Positions 1-8,417 of a stretch of DNA of 33,724 nt are shown here, piece by piece. Position 1 is the stretch's first letter; the number at the start of each line of letters is the position of its first letter. The position numbers and the translations under genes were made by a program. The stretch lies in assembly GCA_016882525.1 (NCBI GenBank), contig VGPU01000024.1, forward strand, positions 1 through 33,724, read 5' to 3'. The notes beneath the pieces are model-generated. The model did no database searches. It saw only the letters and a program-made list of their open reading frames with translations, and was not told the DNA's origin. Source of the stretch: Cyanobacteria bacterium M_surface_10_m2_119 (lineage in GTDB: Bacteria > Cyanobacteriota > Cyanobacteriia > PCC-6307 > Cyanobiaceae).

Positions 1-1373
1 CACTGCTGCTCGAGTGCCGTCTGTAGAGCTGGGCAGCTGCCCGGCGGCGCCACGATTGGTCTGGGATCAGTTGCCCTGGGATCAGTTGCCCTGGGATCAG
101 TTGCCCTGGGGTCTGTTGCCTCGGAGTCGGTTGGTGTGGGGCCTGGGGTGTTGCGGTGGGGGGGCTGGCTCCAGGCGATCAGGGCCCCCAGGGGATCGCG
201 GCCGGCGGCGGCGATCGAGCGACTCTGCTCCAGTCGCCCGCTGGCCAGCTGCTCGAACTGGGCGCGCCGCTGGTTGAGGGTCGGCGTGATCCAGGCGGGG
301 CTGCGGCAGAGCTGCTCGGCCTGGTGCCGGATCTGTGCGGTGTTCCTGGCGGTCGTCCAGGCCCTGGTGGCCTGGCGGGCCAGCGGCGGGCCATGCATCC
401 AGGCAGCAGCGGCGAGGGCCAGGCCAAGGCCGATCCACAGCGCCGGGTGCACCCCGGCTTGTGGCGGCGCCGAGGGACGCACGGCTGTCCGGGCTGCCCG
501 GGGTGCTTGGGCTGTCGGGGGTGCTTGGGCTACTGGGGCGACCTGGGCTGTCGGGGCGCCAGGGGCGGTTTGGCTGCCGCTGCCCGGGCCTGCCCAGTGG
601 CCGATCGCCACCGAGAGGTCATCGCCGCTGCCGCGGGTGGTGATGTCGGCCAGGCCCTGGCCCAGCTCTTCGGCGTTCTGCACCGCTGCGATCTGGCTGC
701 AGAGCTCGAGGAAATCGGCGTCGGTGGCACACGACTTGCGCACCCCATCGGTGCTCAGCACCAGGGAGAAGGGCGGGCCAGCGGCCGGCAGCGGCTCCAG
801 TCGCGCCCGGCTGGGCCAGAGGCGGGCGGCATCGGGCTGGCAGAGGCTGGCCGTCGCCTCCCCGGCGCTCGCTGGCAGCACCTCCTCGCTCACCAGAGCT
901 GGCCCTGCGGCCCCCACCTGCGCCAGGTCCCAGTCGCCGAGGCCGGTGCACCCCCACCAGTCCGGGGCCAGCAGCAGCACCCCCAGGGTGGTGCCGTAGA
1001 GGCTGAGGTCGAAGGGCGTCTCCGCTGGTTGCTGCTGCCAGTGGGCCTGCACGGCGTCCCCCCAGCGCTCCTGGATGGTGATGGGCAGCCCCTGGCACAG
1101 CAGCGCCAGCCAGGCGGAGCGATCGTCCAGCGGCGTGTGCTCCAGGGCGGCCGCCACGGCGGCGAGGGCCTGGTCACAGGCCAGGCGACTGCCCACATCG
1201 CTGCGGCTGTAGCGGCGCCCGCCATGGCCGTCGGCCACCAGCAGCACCTGCAGGCTGGCGCCCTGGCGGCCCCGCAGGGTGGCCACGCGCGAGGCGTCCT
1301 GGCACACCACCCCCTTGCGGCGGTGGGCGGCGCCGATCACGGTGCAGTGCCGAGGGGGCTGCCAGCCGCTCAC
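1..1373 (-). CDS. PP2C-family protein phosphatase with membrane anchor (partial, runs off left edge)
   Basis: About 457 residues are visible, open to the window edge, so the C-terminus is missing. The N-terminal ~260 residues are a PP2C-type Ser/Thr phosphatase: an early QD at 26-27, DGHGG at 48-52, a GDWD turn near 147, STDG at 207-210 and GSGDDLS at 248-254. These give the aspartates that bind the two metal ions. A Pro/Ala/Thr-rich linker follows, then one probable membrane helix (about 311-328) and a charged tail with four near-perfect ATDPR repeats. The catalytic domain is therefore likely cytoplasmic and tethered. The GTG start overlaps the stop of the VWA gene by four bases (GTGA), so translation is coupled. 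In this context it would reverse the phosphorylation made by the kinase two genes upstream. The PP2C call is strong; the substrate is unknown. Confidence 0.85.
   Translation of the reverse strand, partial: MSGWQPPRHCTVIGAAHRRKGVVCQDASRVATLRGRQGASLQVLLVADGHGGRRYSRSDVGSRLACDQALAAVAAALEHTPLDDRSAWLALLCQGLPITIQERWGDAVQAHWQQQPAETPFDLSLYGTTLGVLLLAPDWWGCTGLGDWDLAQVGAAGPALVSEEVLPASAGEATASLCQPDAARLWPSRARLEPLPAAGPPFSLVLSTDGVRKSCATDADFLELCSQIAAVQNAEELGQGLADITTRGSGDDLSVAIGHWAGPGSGSQTAPGAPTAQVAPVAQAPPTAQAPRAARTAVRPSAPPQAGVHPALWIGLGLALAAAAWMHGPPLARQATRAWTTARNTAQIRHQAEQLCRSPAWITPTLNQRRAQFEQLASGRLEQSRSIAAAGRDPLGALIAWSQPPHRNTPGPTPTDSEATDPRATDPRATDPRATDPRPIVAPPGSCPALQTALEQQ
61..120. repeat. 15-bp tandem repeat inside the phosphatase tail
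   Basis: Three identical copies of CTGGGATCAGTTGCC (61-75, 76-90, 91-105) are followed by a diverged fourth copy (106-120). The unit is in frame and on the minus strand encodes the ATDPR pentapeptide, so copy-number change would lengthen or shorten the tail without a frameshift. Confidence 0.9.
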
Positions 1374-2164
1374 CACACCACCGGCCCTACGTCCTCCACC
1401 ATGTCGACCATCGTTGGGGGCAGGTCGGGCAGGGGAATGTTGCTGCCGCTGACGTCTCCATCCACCCGGCTGGCGGGCATGGAGGCGGCGCCCACCACCG
1501 CCGTGGAGGCCCATTGGATGTATTGGGCCAGGGTGGTGGCGTTGCTGGCCTGCAGGGGGCGGCGGGGGGAGCGACCGCTGCCGCCGGTGCGATGGCGCGG
1601 CATCTCCCCACTGGCTCCGGGCACCTCGCCGGCGGGCAGCTGGGCTTCGGGATCGGGGCCGATGAACTGCTGCAGCACCTCCTGATCGGCGTCGTGGCCG
1701 ACAGCGATCGCCAGCCGCACCGCCTTCTGGGCCCAGGGCTGGCGCAGCAGCAGGGCCAGGCCGGCCTCGAAGTCGTCGGTGGGCTGGCCGTCGGAGATCA
1801 GCACCAGCACCGGTGGCAGGGCCCGCTCCTCCATGGGCGGGGAGGCGAGCTGGGCGGCCACCAGCTCGAGCGCTTCACCCATGGCGGTCACGCCGCCGGC
1901 CTGCAGGTCCTGCCACTGCAGCTGCTCCACCGGCGTGGGTTCGGCGATGTGCCAGTGGGCGCGGTCGGCGAAGCGCACGGCGCGCACCAGCACCCGTGCC
2001 TCCGGGTTCTCGCGGGCCACCCGGGCCATGCCGGGCAGCGACTGGCGGATGGCCTGGTTGAGGGCCTGCATCTTGCCCTGGGCGGCCATGGAGCCGGAGC
2101 AGTCGCAGAGATAGATGAAGTGCAGCGGCCGGTTCGCCAGGCGCACGTTGGGGAAGGTGGGCAT
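1370..2164 (-). CDS. TerY-like von Willebrand factor A (VWA) domain protein
   Basis: A 264-residue cytoplasmic protein with no signal peptide. The VWA domain fills residues ~10-190 and has a complete metal-binding MIDAS: DCSGS at 21-25, Thr93 in GGVTAMGE, and Asp125 in LISDGQPTDD. Such domains hold partners through a bound Mg2+ ion. The C-terminal ~70 residues are Pro/Ser-rich and lack a recognisable domain. Linked VWA (TerY), PP2C and kinase genes are known as the TerY-P triad described by comparative genomics of tellurite/stress systems. This gene lies 39 bases after the kinase gene and overlaps the phosphatase start by four bases, matching that arrangement. The VWA call is secure; the role as a bridge between kinase and phosphatase is inferred. 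Confidence 0.85.
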   Translation of the reverse strand: MPTFPNVRLANRPLHFIYLCDCSGSMAAQGKMQALNQAIRQSLPGMARVARENPEARVLVRAVRFADRAHWHIAEPTPVEQLQWQDLQAGGVTAMGEALELVAAQLASPPMEERALPPVLVLISDGQPTDDFEAGLALLLRQPWAQKAVRLAIAVGHDADQEVLQQFIGPDPEAQLPAGEVPGASGEMPRHRTGGSGRSPRRPLQASNATTLAQYIQWASTAVVGAASMPASRVDGDVSGSNIPLPDLPPTMVDMVEDVGPVVW

Positions 2165-2203
2165 CAGCAGGAGAGCGGGCTGGCGGGGGATGGGGCTGGA
2201 GGT

Positions 2204-3547
2204 CTAGCGCCGCACACGAATCACGCCCCCGTCGGTGTGCAGTTCGCGGAGCGCCGCGAGGTTGCAGCTCATGCCCGGAGCCACGGTGATCTGGCGGCCC
2301 TGCAGCAGGGTCACCTCCCAGTCGCTGCCCGAGGCATTGCGCAGCCCCAGCAGCTGGGGGTCGCTGGGATGGGCCACCACCTCGGCAAAGGGCGCGTCCC
2401 ACTGCGGCGGTTGCAGGGGGTCGAGGTGGTGCCGGTGCAGGGTGGTGCCTGTGGCGGCCACCACCCGGGCGCAGGGCAACTCCAGCTCCAGCGGCGGCGG
2501 CAGCACGGTGCCGCAGTTCCAGCAGGAGGGGGCGGCCGGGGCGTCGGCGCCGATCGCCGGAAAGTTTTCCTGGCCGCAGCTGGGGCAGAGCTGGCGGCGA
2601 TCGAGGGTGCGGCTGAGGGCCTCCTGCCACTGGCCGGTGAGGGCGCGGCGGCCGGGCTCGCGCAGGCCGGGGCCGAAGGTCTGCAGGAAGAGGGCCTGGA
2701 GCTCCCGGGGGTAGATCGGCCAGGTCACCAGCGGGGCCGGGTGCAGCTCGGGGTCGGGCCGATTGCGCTGATCCTCAGAATCGAAGATGAACACCGGATC
2801 CTCCCCGTAGAGGCGGCGGCGGGCGGGTTCATCGAGGCAGCGGATCTCCCGCTCCAGGGCCCCGCGGAAGGGGTCGTGGCGGGTGAGCAGGCGGAAGATC
2901 AGCACCGCCAGGGAGTGGAGGTCGCTGTTGGCGCCCGGCCGGGCCCGGCCCATCAGGATTTCCGGAGCGATGAACCCCGGCGTGCCGAGCACGCTGCCCA
3001 GATCCCGCCCATCCACATCCACGTTGTCGTTGTCGCAGATGAGGATGCGGCCGCTGCTGGGCTCGAGGAAGAGGTTGCCCAGGGAAATGTCCTTGTAACA
3101 GAGGCCGCGGCTGTGCAGGGCGTGGAAGGCATCGGTGAGCTCCAGGCAGGCGCGCAGCACCTGGCGCAGCTCCAGATCCACCCGGCCGCCGTAGTGCTCG
3201 ATCGCCCCCACGAAGCCCGGGGGCCGCAATCCCATGAGGTAGCCGAAGCCCGATTCCCGGCAGCGCAGCTGGGCCTGGGTGGCGGCGGTGGGCCGCAGCA
3301 GGGCGATCGGCCAGAGAAAGCTGGCGCTTGGTGCGGTGGCGCCGATGGCGGCGGCCAGCCGGCTCTCGAGCTGGCGGTCGCGGGCGATGCAGGCCGGCAG
3401 GTACCACTTGAGGGCCAGCCGTTCGCCGGCCAACTCCACCTCGTACACCTGCCCCTGGCTGCCGCTGCCCAGGCCCTTCAGCACGTGCAGGGGGGTGCTC
3501 AGCCCCTCGAAGCTGAGCTGGCTGTTCTCGGGCAGGATCCAGGTCAT
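2204..3547 (-). CDS. Ser/Thr protein kinase with C-terminal zinc ribbon
   Basis: A 447-residue cytoplasmic kinase-fold protein. Visible motifs are the glycine loop GSGSQGQVY (27-35), the beta-3 lysine in ALKWY (Lys47), the catalytic loop CYKDISLGNLFL with Asp153 and Asn158, a DND in place of DFG (Asp172), and GTPGFIAPE (188-196). The catalytic loop reads YKD instead of HRD, so this is a non-RD, divergent kinase, but all catalytic residues remain. A Cys4 zinc ribbon follows (Cys321, Cys324, Cys342, Cys345), then a ~100-residue beta-rich tail ending in basic residues. The ATG overlaps the FHA gene stop by four bases. It probably phosphorylates proteins read by the FHA domains next door and is opposed by the PP2C two genes downstream. 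Kinase assignment is strong; targets are unknown. Confidence 0.85.
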   Translation of the reverse strand: MTWILPENSQLSFEGLSTPLHVLKGLGSGSQGQVYEVELAGERLALKWYLPACIARDRQLESRLAAAIGATAPSASFLWPIALLRPTAATQAQLRCRESGFGYLMGLRPPGFVGAIEHYGGRVDLELRQVLRACLELTDAFHALHSRGLCYKDISLGNLFLEPSSGRILICDNDNVDVDGRDLGSVLGTPGFIAPEILMGRARPGANSDLHSLAVLIFRLLTRHDPFRGALEREIRCLDEPARRRLYGEDPVFIFDSEDQRNRPDPELHPAPLVTWPIYPRELQALFLQTFGPGLREPGRRALTGQWQEALSRTLDRRQLCPSCGQENFPAIGADAPAAPSCWNCGTVLPPPLELELPCARVVAATGTTLHRHHLDPLQPPQWDAPFAEVVAHPSDPQLLGLRNASGSDWEVTLLQGRQITVAPGMSCNLAALRELHTDGGVIRVRR

Positions 3548-4311
3548 TGCGGGCGACCGGCGGCCGGCTCACCGCTGGGGGCGCCGATGGCCCGGCGGAT
3601 GCCGTTGCGGTGGGCCAGGGCAGTGCGGCGGTTGGCGAAGCGATGGCGGCGGGCCTGGCCGTCGCACAGTTCCACCACCAGGGTGTGCTCCTGGCGCCGG
3701 CCGAGCACGATCGCACCCGCCAGGGCGGCGATCTCCAGGGGCCAGAAGATCGCGATCGGACCCACCCGGAACGGCAGCAGCAGCAGCAGGCCCACGCTCA
3801 GCAGCACCCACCAGCTGAAGATGTGGGGGTAGCGGGGTTCACTGCGCACCAGGGCCGAGCGCACCTGCTCGGGCCGGAACGCCTCATTGCCGACGGCGAT
3901 GGTGCCCGGCGGGGCGGCAGCTGCCCTGGCGGTTGCAGTGGCCGCAGGAGCGGATCGTGGGGGCGCCGCAGCGGCCGGTGGTGGCGTGGGCGCGTCGGCG
4001 CTCTCCTGCAGCCGGAACACCAGCACGGGCCCGTTGCGACCCAGCCGGATTTCGTCGCCCTCGCCGAGGGGCCTGCAGCGCTGCACCCGCTCCCCCTCGA
4101 GGTAGGTGCCCTCCTGGCTGCGCCACTCGCACACCAGCCAGCCATGGCGCTGGGAGAAGCGCACAACGGCGTGGTGGTCGGCCACCCCCGCCTGGCTGGG
4201 GAACACCAGCCGATTGCCGCTGGCGCGGCCGATGGTGAGGTCTTGGGCGGGGTTGAGGCGCAGGCACTTCTCGGGCTCATCCCGCAGCTGCAGCAGGGCC
4301 ACGGTGCTCAT
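3544..4311 (-). CDS. FHA-domain protein with two membrane helices
   Basis: A 255-residue protein. Residues ~5-100 form a forkhead-associated (FHA) domain, which binds phosphothreonine peptides: IGRASGN at 27-33, a DHHAVV segment at 45-50 and GTYLEG at 68-73. The usual Ser before the first His of the binding loop is not obvious, so affinity may be altered. An Ala/Pro-rich linker (~105-140) leads to two hydrophobic segments (~165-181 and 185-203) and a short basic C-terminus. It is coupled at both ends: its ATG overlaps the preceding stop (ATGA) and its stop overlaps the kinase start. It likely brings phosphorylated partners of the kinase to the membrane. Confidence 0.82.
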   Translation of the reverse strand: MSTVALLQLRDEPEKCLRLNPAQDLTIGRASGNRLVFPSQAGVADHHAVVRFSQRHGWLVCEWRSQEGTYLEGERVQRCRPLGEGDEIRLGRNGPVLVFRLQESADAPTPPPAAAAPPRSAPAATATARAAAAPPGTIAVGNEAFRPEQVRSALVRSEPRYPHIFSWWVLLSVGLLLLLPFRVGPIAIFWPLEIAALAGAIVLGRRQEHTLVVELCDGQARRHRFANRRTALAHRNGIRRAIGAPSGEPAAGRPQ

Positions 4312-4649
4312 CCCTCACCCCGGCGGCGTTTCCACCAGAGCTGCCAGTCGTCGCGCAGATCGTTCCACCAGCCCCCGTCTCCCTGGCGGTAGGGCTCCAC
4401 CCGTCCGGGGAAGAGCAGGGCCTTGCTGGCCAGCACCAGGGCGGCGAGCACCAGCACCAGCAGCACCCAACCGGGCAGGGCGCCGGGCCATCGGGCGGCG
4501 AACAGGGCCCGAACGGCATACACGGCGAGGGTGATCGCCAGCCAGAAGCGGAAGGGCTCCCAGGGGTCGCGAGATTGGCCCACTGGTGCTCCCGCCGGCG
4601 CCACTGGGGCCAGGGTAAGCCCGTAGCGTGGAGCCCATTTCCAGCCCAT
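4308..4649 (-). CDS. Small two-helix membrane protein, first gene of the kinase/phosphatase operon
   Basis: I do not recognise the family. The 113-residue product has two hydrophobic segments (about 33-52 and 59-80) separated by a short basic loop, then a Trp- and Arg-rich tail (GGWWND, WQLWWKRRR), consistent with a small inner-membrane protein having a positively charged cytoplasmic end. Its stop overlaps the FHA gene start (ATGA), and it is only 49 bases from the divergent PBP gene, so both operons must share a promoter region. Two helices also occur in the FHA neighbour, so the two proteins could associate in the membrane; that is inference. Confidence 0.6.
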   Translation of the reverse strand: MGWKWAPRYGLTLAPVAPAGAPVGQSRDPWEPFRFWLAITLAVYAVRALFAARWPGALPGWVLLVLVLAALVLASKALLFPGRVEPYRQGDGGWWNDLRDDWQLWWKRRRGEG

Positions 4650-4698
4650 TCACCGTCCCGCACCCCCTGCGGATCAGCTCACAGAAGGACCGGCGTTC

Positions 4699-7065
4699 GT
4701 GCCCGCAGAGCCCCAGCCCCACCCCCAACCTGACGCCGCCCCGCTGCCCTCGCGGCGTGCCCTCTGGCTGGCCCTCTTCCGGGCGGCGGCCACAGGTGAG
4801 CTGGGCGCGCGTCCGGCGGCCCTGCGCCAGGCCTGGCATGACCTGCGTGCCCACCAGGCCGTGGCTGAGCTCTGGCAGGGCGACCGGCTGGTGAAGCGGC
4901 TGGAGCTTGGCCAGGAGCGGGTGCGGATCGGCCGCGATCCAGCCTGCGAGCTCGCCCTGGAGGCGCCGGGCCTCAGCCGCGTGCACGCCATCCTCGAGCG
5001 GCGCCGGGCCCGCGACCGCGACCTGGCGCTCGACGACTTCGATTCGGCCAATGGCCTGTTTCACCGCGACCGGCGCATCCGCTCGATCGCCCTGCGCGAT
5101 GGCGATGTGGTGTTCCTGGGTTCAGCCCTGAAGGGCGACACGCCGGCCCTTCATTACCACCACCGCCGCAGCGCCCTGGAGCTGGCGGTGCACGGCCTGG
5201 GGGTGGTGAGCCTGGTGGGTTCCGCCGTGGTGGTGAGCGGCATGCTGCTGGCCTCCACCATCGCCGGCGGCTCCCGGATCCGGGTGATCGACGGCCCGGT
5301 GAAGATCCTGGCCGCCGACGGCCGCCAGATCGATGCCCAGCAGGGCTCGGCCACCGCCCTGCCGTCGCTCGCCGACTACCCCCTGCACCTTCGCCAGGCC
5401 CTGATCGCCTCGGAGGAGGCCCGCTTCGGCTGGAACAGCGGCATCGATCTGTTCGGCACGCTGCGCTCGGCCCTGCTCGGCAGTGGCGGCGGCAGCGGCC
5501 TCACCCAGCAGGTGGCGCGCCTCTATTACGCCAGCGTGGGCCGCGACGTGACGCTCACCCGCAAGCTGCGCGAGCTGTGGGTGGCCCTGCAGCTGGAGGT
5601 GGGCTACAGCAAGAACCGCATCCTCAAGATGTATCTCGACCGGGCCCACCTGGGGCTCGGCGCCGATGGCTTCGAGCAGGCCGCCCAGCTCTATTTCCGC
5701 AAGTCGGCCCGGGACCTCGATGTGGCCGAATCGGCCTTCCTCGTGGGCCTGCTGCCCAGCCCGAACGGCTACAGCCCCTGCTACGCCCCCAGCCAGGAGA
5801 AGGAGGCCCAGCAGCTGGAGGAGGCCCTGCTGCGCCGCAAGGGCACCCTGAGCGCGGCGGATCAGGAACGGATCGAGGCGGTGCGCTCGGGCCCCTGGTT
5901 GCCGGTGAAGCGTCGCAACCTGGTGCTGGGCCTGATGCACGAGCAGGGGCAATTGGGCGACCAGGCCCTGCTGGATGCCCAGCGCCAGCCCCTTAATTTT
6001 GACCAGTCGGCCTGCAGCGAGTCGACGATCACCACCTTCCCCTTCTTCAGCGACTACGTGCTCAGCGAGCTGCGGGGGCAGCGCTTCGGCCTCAACGCCG
6101 GCGGGGTGGACGGGGGGAATTACGTGGCGGTGAGCACGATCGACCAGCCCCTCCAGGCGCTGGCCCAGGAGCAGCTGCGCCGCTTTCTCGAAGGCCCCGC
6201 CGCCCGGGTGGGCCTCACCCAGGGGGCGGTGATCAGCCTGCGGCCCAGCACCGGCGCGATCCTGGCCTACGTGGGGGGCGGCAACTACGCCAGCTCCAGC
6301 TTTGATCGCGTGCAGGCCCTGCGCCAGCCTGGTTCCACCTTCAAGCTCTTTCCCTTCCTGGCGGCCCTGCAGGCCGGGGTGACGGAGAACGAGCTGATCT
6401 CCTGTGCCCCGCACGCCTATGTGGCGGGCTGCCGCAGCGGGACAGCGCCGATCACGGTGAGTGATGGGGTGGCGCGTTCGGAGAACGTGGTGGCCCTGCG
6501 GGTGGCGGATCGGGCCGGTCTGTCGCAGGTGGTGCGCCTCACCCGGCGCCTGGGGCTGAGCACGGCGATCCAGCCGGATTACTCGGCCATGCTCGGCGGC
6601 AATGAGACCTTCCTCTACGAGATGGCCCGGGCCTACGCGGTGGTGGCCAACGGCGGTCGCTGGGTGCCGATGCACGGGGTGACCCGCATCTACGACCTGG
6701 GGGTGTGCCAGTCGGTGCAGAGCCTGGCGGAGTGTCCTGAGCGGGGCGTCACCATCCCGTTGCTGGAGGAGCCGCGCCAGCTGATTCCCGCCGAGCACGC
6801 TGCCACGATGGATCGCATGCTGCGGGCGGTGGTGGAGCGGGGAACGGGACGCGGAGCTGCCCTGGTGGCGGATGCCCGGGGCAAGACCGGCACCACCGAC
6901 AACGGCGTGGATGTGCTGTTCATCGGCTATTCACCGGCAATGGATCTGCTCACGGCGATCTGGATGGGCAATGACGACAACAAACCGGCCGAAGCGGCCA
7001 GCGGTGGCCTGGTGGCCGAGCTCTGGGGCCGCTACATGAAGGCCGCGGTGGAGATCCCCTCGTGA
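4699..7065 (+). CDS. Class A penicillin-binding protein (transglycosylase/transpeptidase) with N-terminal FHA domain
   Basis: A 788-residue bifunctional peptidoglycan synthase. Residues ~64-142 are a cytoplasmic FHA domain (RIGRD at 76-80, SRVHA at 93-97, DSANGLFH at 115-122). One membrane helix lies at ~163-190. The GT51 glycosyltransferase domain spans ~225-360 (SEEARF with the likely catalytic Glu239, LTQQVAR, and KNRILKMYLD). The transpeptidase domain spans ~475-780 and has all three active-site motifs: STFK (546-549), SEN (594-596) and KTG (729-731). Both enzymes therefore appear intact. The GTG start has GAAGGA nine bases upstream. Replacing the usual short cytoplasmic tail with an FHA domain implies recruitment or control through phosphothreonine. 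It lies head-to-head with the kinase/FHA operon, and the next gene overlaps its stop. Confidence 0.93.
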   Translation: MPAEPQPHPQPDAAPLPSRRALWLALFRAAATGELGARPAALRQAWHDLRAHQAVAELWQGDRLVKRLELGQERVRIGRDPACELALEAPGLSRVHAILERRRARDRDLALDDFDSANGLFHRDRRIRSIALRDGDVVFLGSALKGDTPALHYHHRRSALELAVHGLGVVSLVGSAVVVSGMLLASTIAGGSRIRVIDGPVKILAADGRQIDAQQGSATALPSLADYPLHLRQALIASEEARFGWNSGIDLFGTLRSALLGSGGGSGLTQQVARLYYASVGRDVTLTRKLRELWVALQLEVGYSKNRILKMYLDRAHLGLGADGFEQAAQLYFRKSARDLDVAESAFLVGLLPSPNGYSPCYAPSQEKEAQQLEEALLRRKGTLSAADQERIEAVRSGPWLPVKRRNLVLGLMHEQGQLGDQALLDAQRQPLNFDQSACSESTITTFPFFSDYVLSELRGQRFGLNAGGVDGGNYVAVSTIDQPLQALAQEQLRRFLEGPAARVGLTQGAVISLRPSTGAILAYVGGGNYASSSFDRVQALRQPGSTFKLFPFLAALQAGVTENELISCAPHAYVAGCRSGTAPITVSDGVARSENVVALRVADRAGLSQVVRLTRRLGLSTAIQPDYSAMLGGNETFLYEMARAYAVVANGGRWVPMHGVTRIYDLGVCQSVQSLAECPERGVTIPLLEEPRQLIPAEHAATMDRMLRAVVERGTGRGAALVADARGKTGTTDNGVDVLFIGYSPAMDLLTAIWMGNDDNKPAEAASGGLVAELWGRYMKAAVEIPS

Positions 7066-8378
7066 GCGGGCCGGCAGGAATGGAGGCCGGCGAGCTGCGC
7101 CTGCTCGGCGAGCGATTGGGCGGCTATCTGCGCCAGACAGGCGGGCGAAGCCAGTCGGCCGCAGGCCGCCAGGCCCTGGTGGCGGATCTGTTCGCCGGCC
7201 GCGACGACCTGCTCATTCCCCTGAAGGATCTGGTGAGCCGCCCCAGCTTTGCGGCCCTGCTCGCTCCGGGCGGCGGCCGGCCAGCGGCGATCCAGCGCGA
7301 TGCCCTGCTGGCCGAGCTGCAGGCGCTTTACGCCCCGGCCGTGGTGGCGCGGCTGGCGGAGGTGCTCAATGGCGTGCTGGGGCTGGGGGCCGGGGCCGCT
7401 GCACTCATGCAGCCCCCATCACCCTCGGCTCCGGCACCCACAGCTCCCCCACCCACGGTTCCCACGACAGTGCCGGTGGCGCCTCGGCCCACCCCCAGCG
7501 CCGCCACCATCCCGGCGCGGCGCCCGCGCCCGCCTCGCCTGGAGCCCCCGGCGGAGCCAATCGCTGCTGGAGCAGCTCCCGCCTCCCGCTCGCCGGGATG
7601 CCTGGTGCTGGCGCTGATTGCCGGGGGCACCCTGATCCTCACCCTGCAGCTGATGCTCAGCCTGCGGGGGGCGGACATCTGCCGGTTCACGGGCTTCTGC
7701 CCGCCGGCGCTCGCTCCCGGCGGCGACGGCACCCGGCTGCGGCCCGCCCTGGCCGCGGCGGAGGCCCTGCAGGCCGCCGGCAGCCTGGGGGCCTTCGAGC
7801 GGGCCCTGCAGGAGCTGGAGCTTGCGCTGGGCCGCCTGCGCGGCGAGGCCCTCTCCGCGGAGGATCAGCAGCAACTGGCGGTGCTCGACACCCTGGCCGC
7901 CCAGGGCCGCCAGCGCCTGCAGGCCGAACAGCTCGACGGCGATCGCCTGCGCCGCGCCGAGGCGGCTCTCACCCAGGCCGAGCAGGCCGCCGAGGGGCAA
8001 CCGGAGCGGGCCGAGGGCATCCGTGAGGCTGCGGCCGACCTGGAGGCGATCTCCCGCGGCAGCTTTGTGGCGCCCCAGGCCGAGAGCCTGCGGCTGCGCC
8101 TCCAGCGCCTCACGCCGGCGGCGCCCGCCCCTGAGCTCCCGGCTGCGGGCACCGAGCCGGCCACGCCATCGGAGCCTTCCCAACCCACGGCTCCCCCCTT
8201 GCCGGAAGCCCCACCAGCGCCCAGCCCGGAGCGGCCATCTGAGCCGGCGGGGGAGGCTGAGTCCCCCCAGGCCAGTCGCACGGGCACAACCAACCGCTAC
8301 AGCCTGCCCAAAGCCTGGGAAGATCGCCGCGAGCGGCGGCGCGAAATCATGCAGAACTACCAGCCAGGCGCCAACTGA
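7062..8378 (+). CDS. Proline-rich membrane protein coupled to the FHA-PBP gene
   Basis: A 438-residue protein of unknown family. Residues 1-115 look helical and globular, without a signal peptide. They are followed by a Pro/Thr/Ala linker (~117-175) and one membrane helix (~178-201). Then comes a CRFTGFC segment whose two cysteines could form a disulfide, a long Ala/Gln/Glu/Arg-rich, probably coiled-coil region (~225-350), another Pro/Ser-rich linker and a basic end (WEDRRERRREIMQNYQ). The predicted layout is a cytoplasmic head, one helix and an extracytoplasmic coiled-coil stalk. Its GTG overlaps the PBP stop (GTGA), so the two proteins are made together. A stalk beside a wall synthase suggests an activator or scaffold, but this is inference. 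Confidence 0.7.
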   Translation: MSGPAGMEAGELRLLGERLGGYLRQTGGRSQSAAGRQALVADLFAGRDDLLIPLKDLVSRPSFAALLAPGGGRPAAIQRDALLAELQALYAPAVVARLAEVLNGVLGLGAGAAALMQPPSPSAPAPTAPPPTVPTTVPVAPRPTPSAATIPARRPRPPRLEPPAEPIAAGAAPASRSPGCLVLALIAGGTLILTLQLMLSLRGADICRFTGFCPPALAPGGDGTRLRPALAAAEALQAAGSLGAFERALQELELALGRLRGEALSAEDQQQLAVLDTLAAQGRQRLQAEQLDGDRLRRAEAALTQAEQAAEGQPERAEGIREAAADLEAISRGSFVAPQAESLRLRLQRLTPAAPAPELPAAGTEPATPSEPSQPTAPPLPEAPPAPSPERPSEPAGEAESPQASRTGTTNRYSLPKAWEDRRERRREIMQNYQPGAN

Positions 8379-8417
8379 GGCCGGTGGCAGCGGGGAGGCT
8401 TGCTGCAGGAGGGTCCG

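Noticed and set aside
5122-6798. A 558-codon open frame on the minus strand inside the PBP gene
   Set aside because: It is antisense to an intact PBP with all catalytic motifs, and its His/Gln/Gly-rich content marks it as a shadow.
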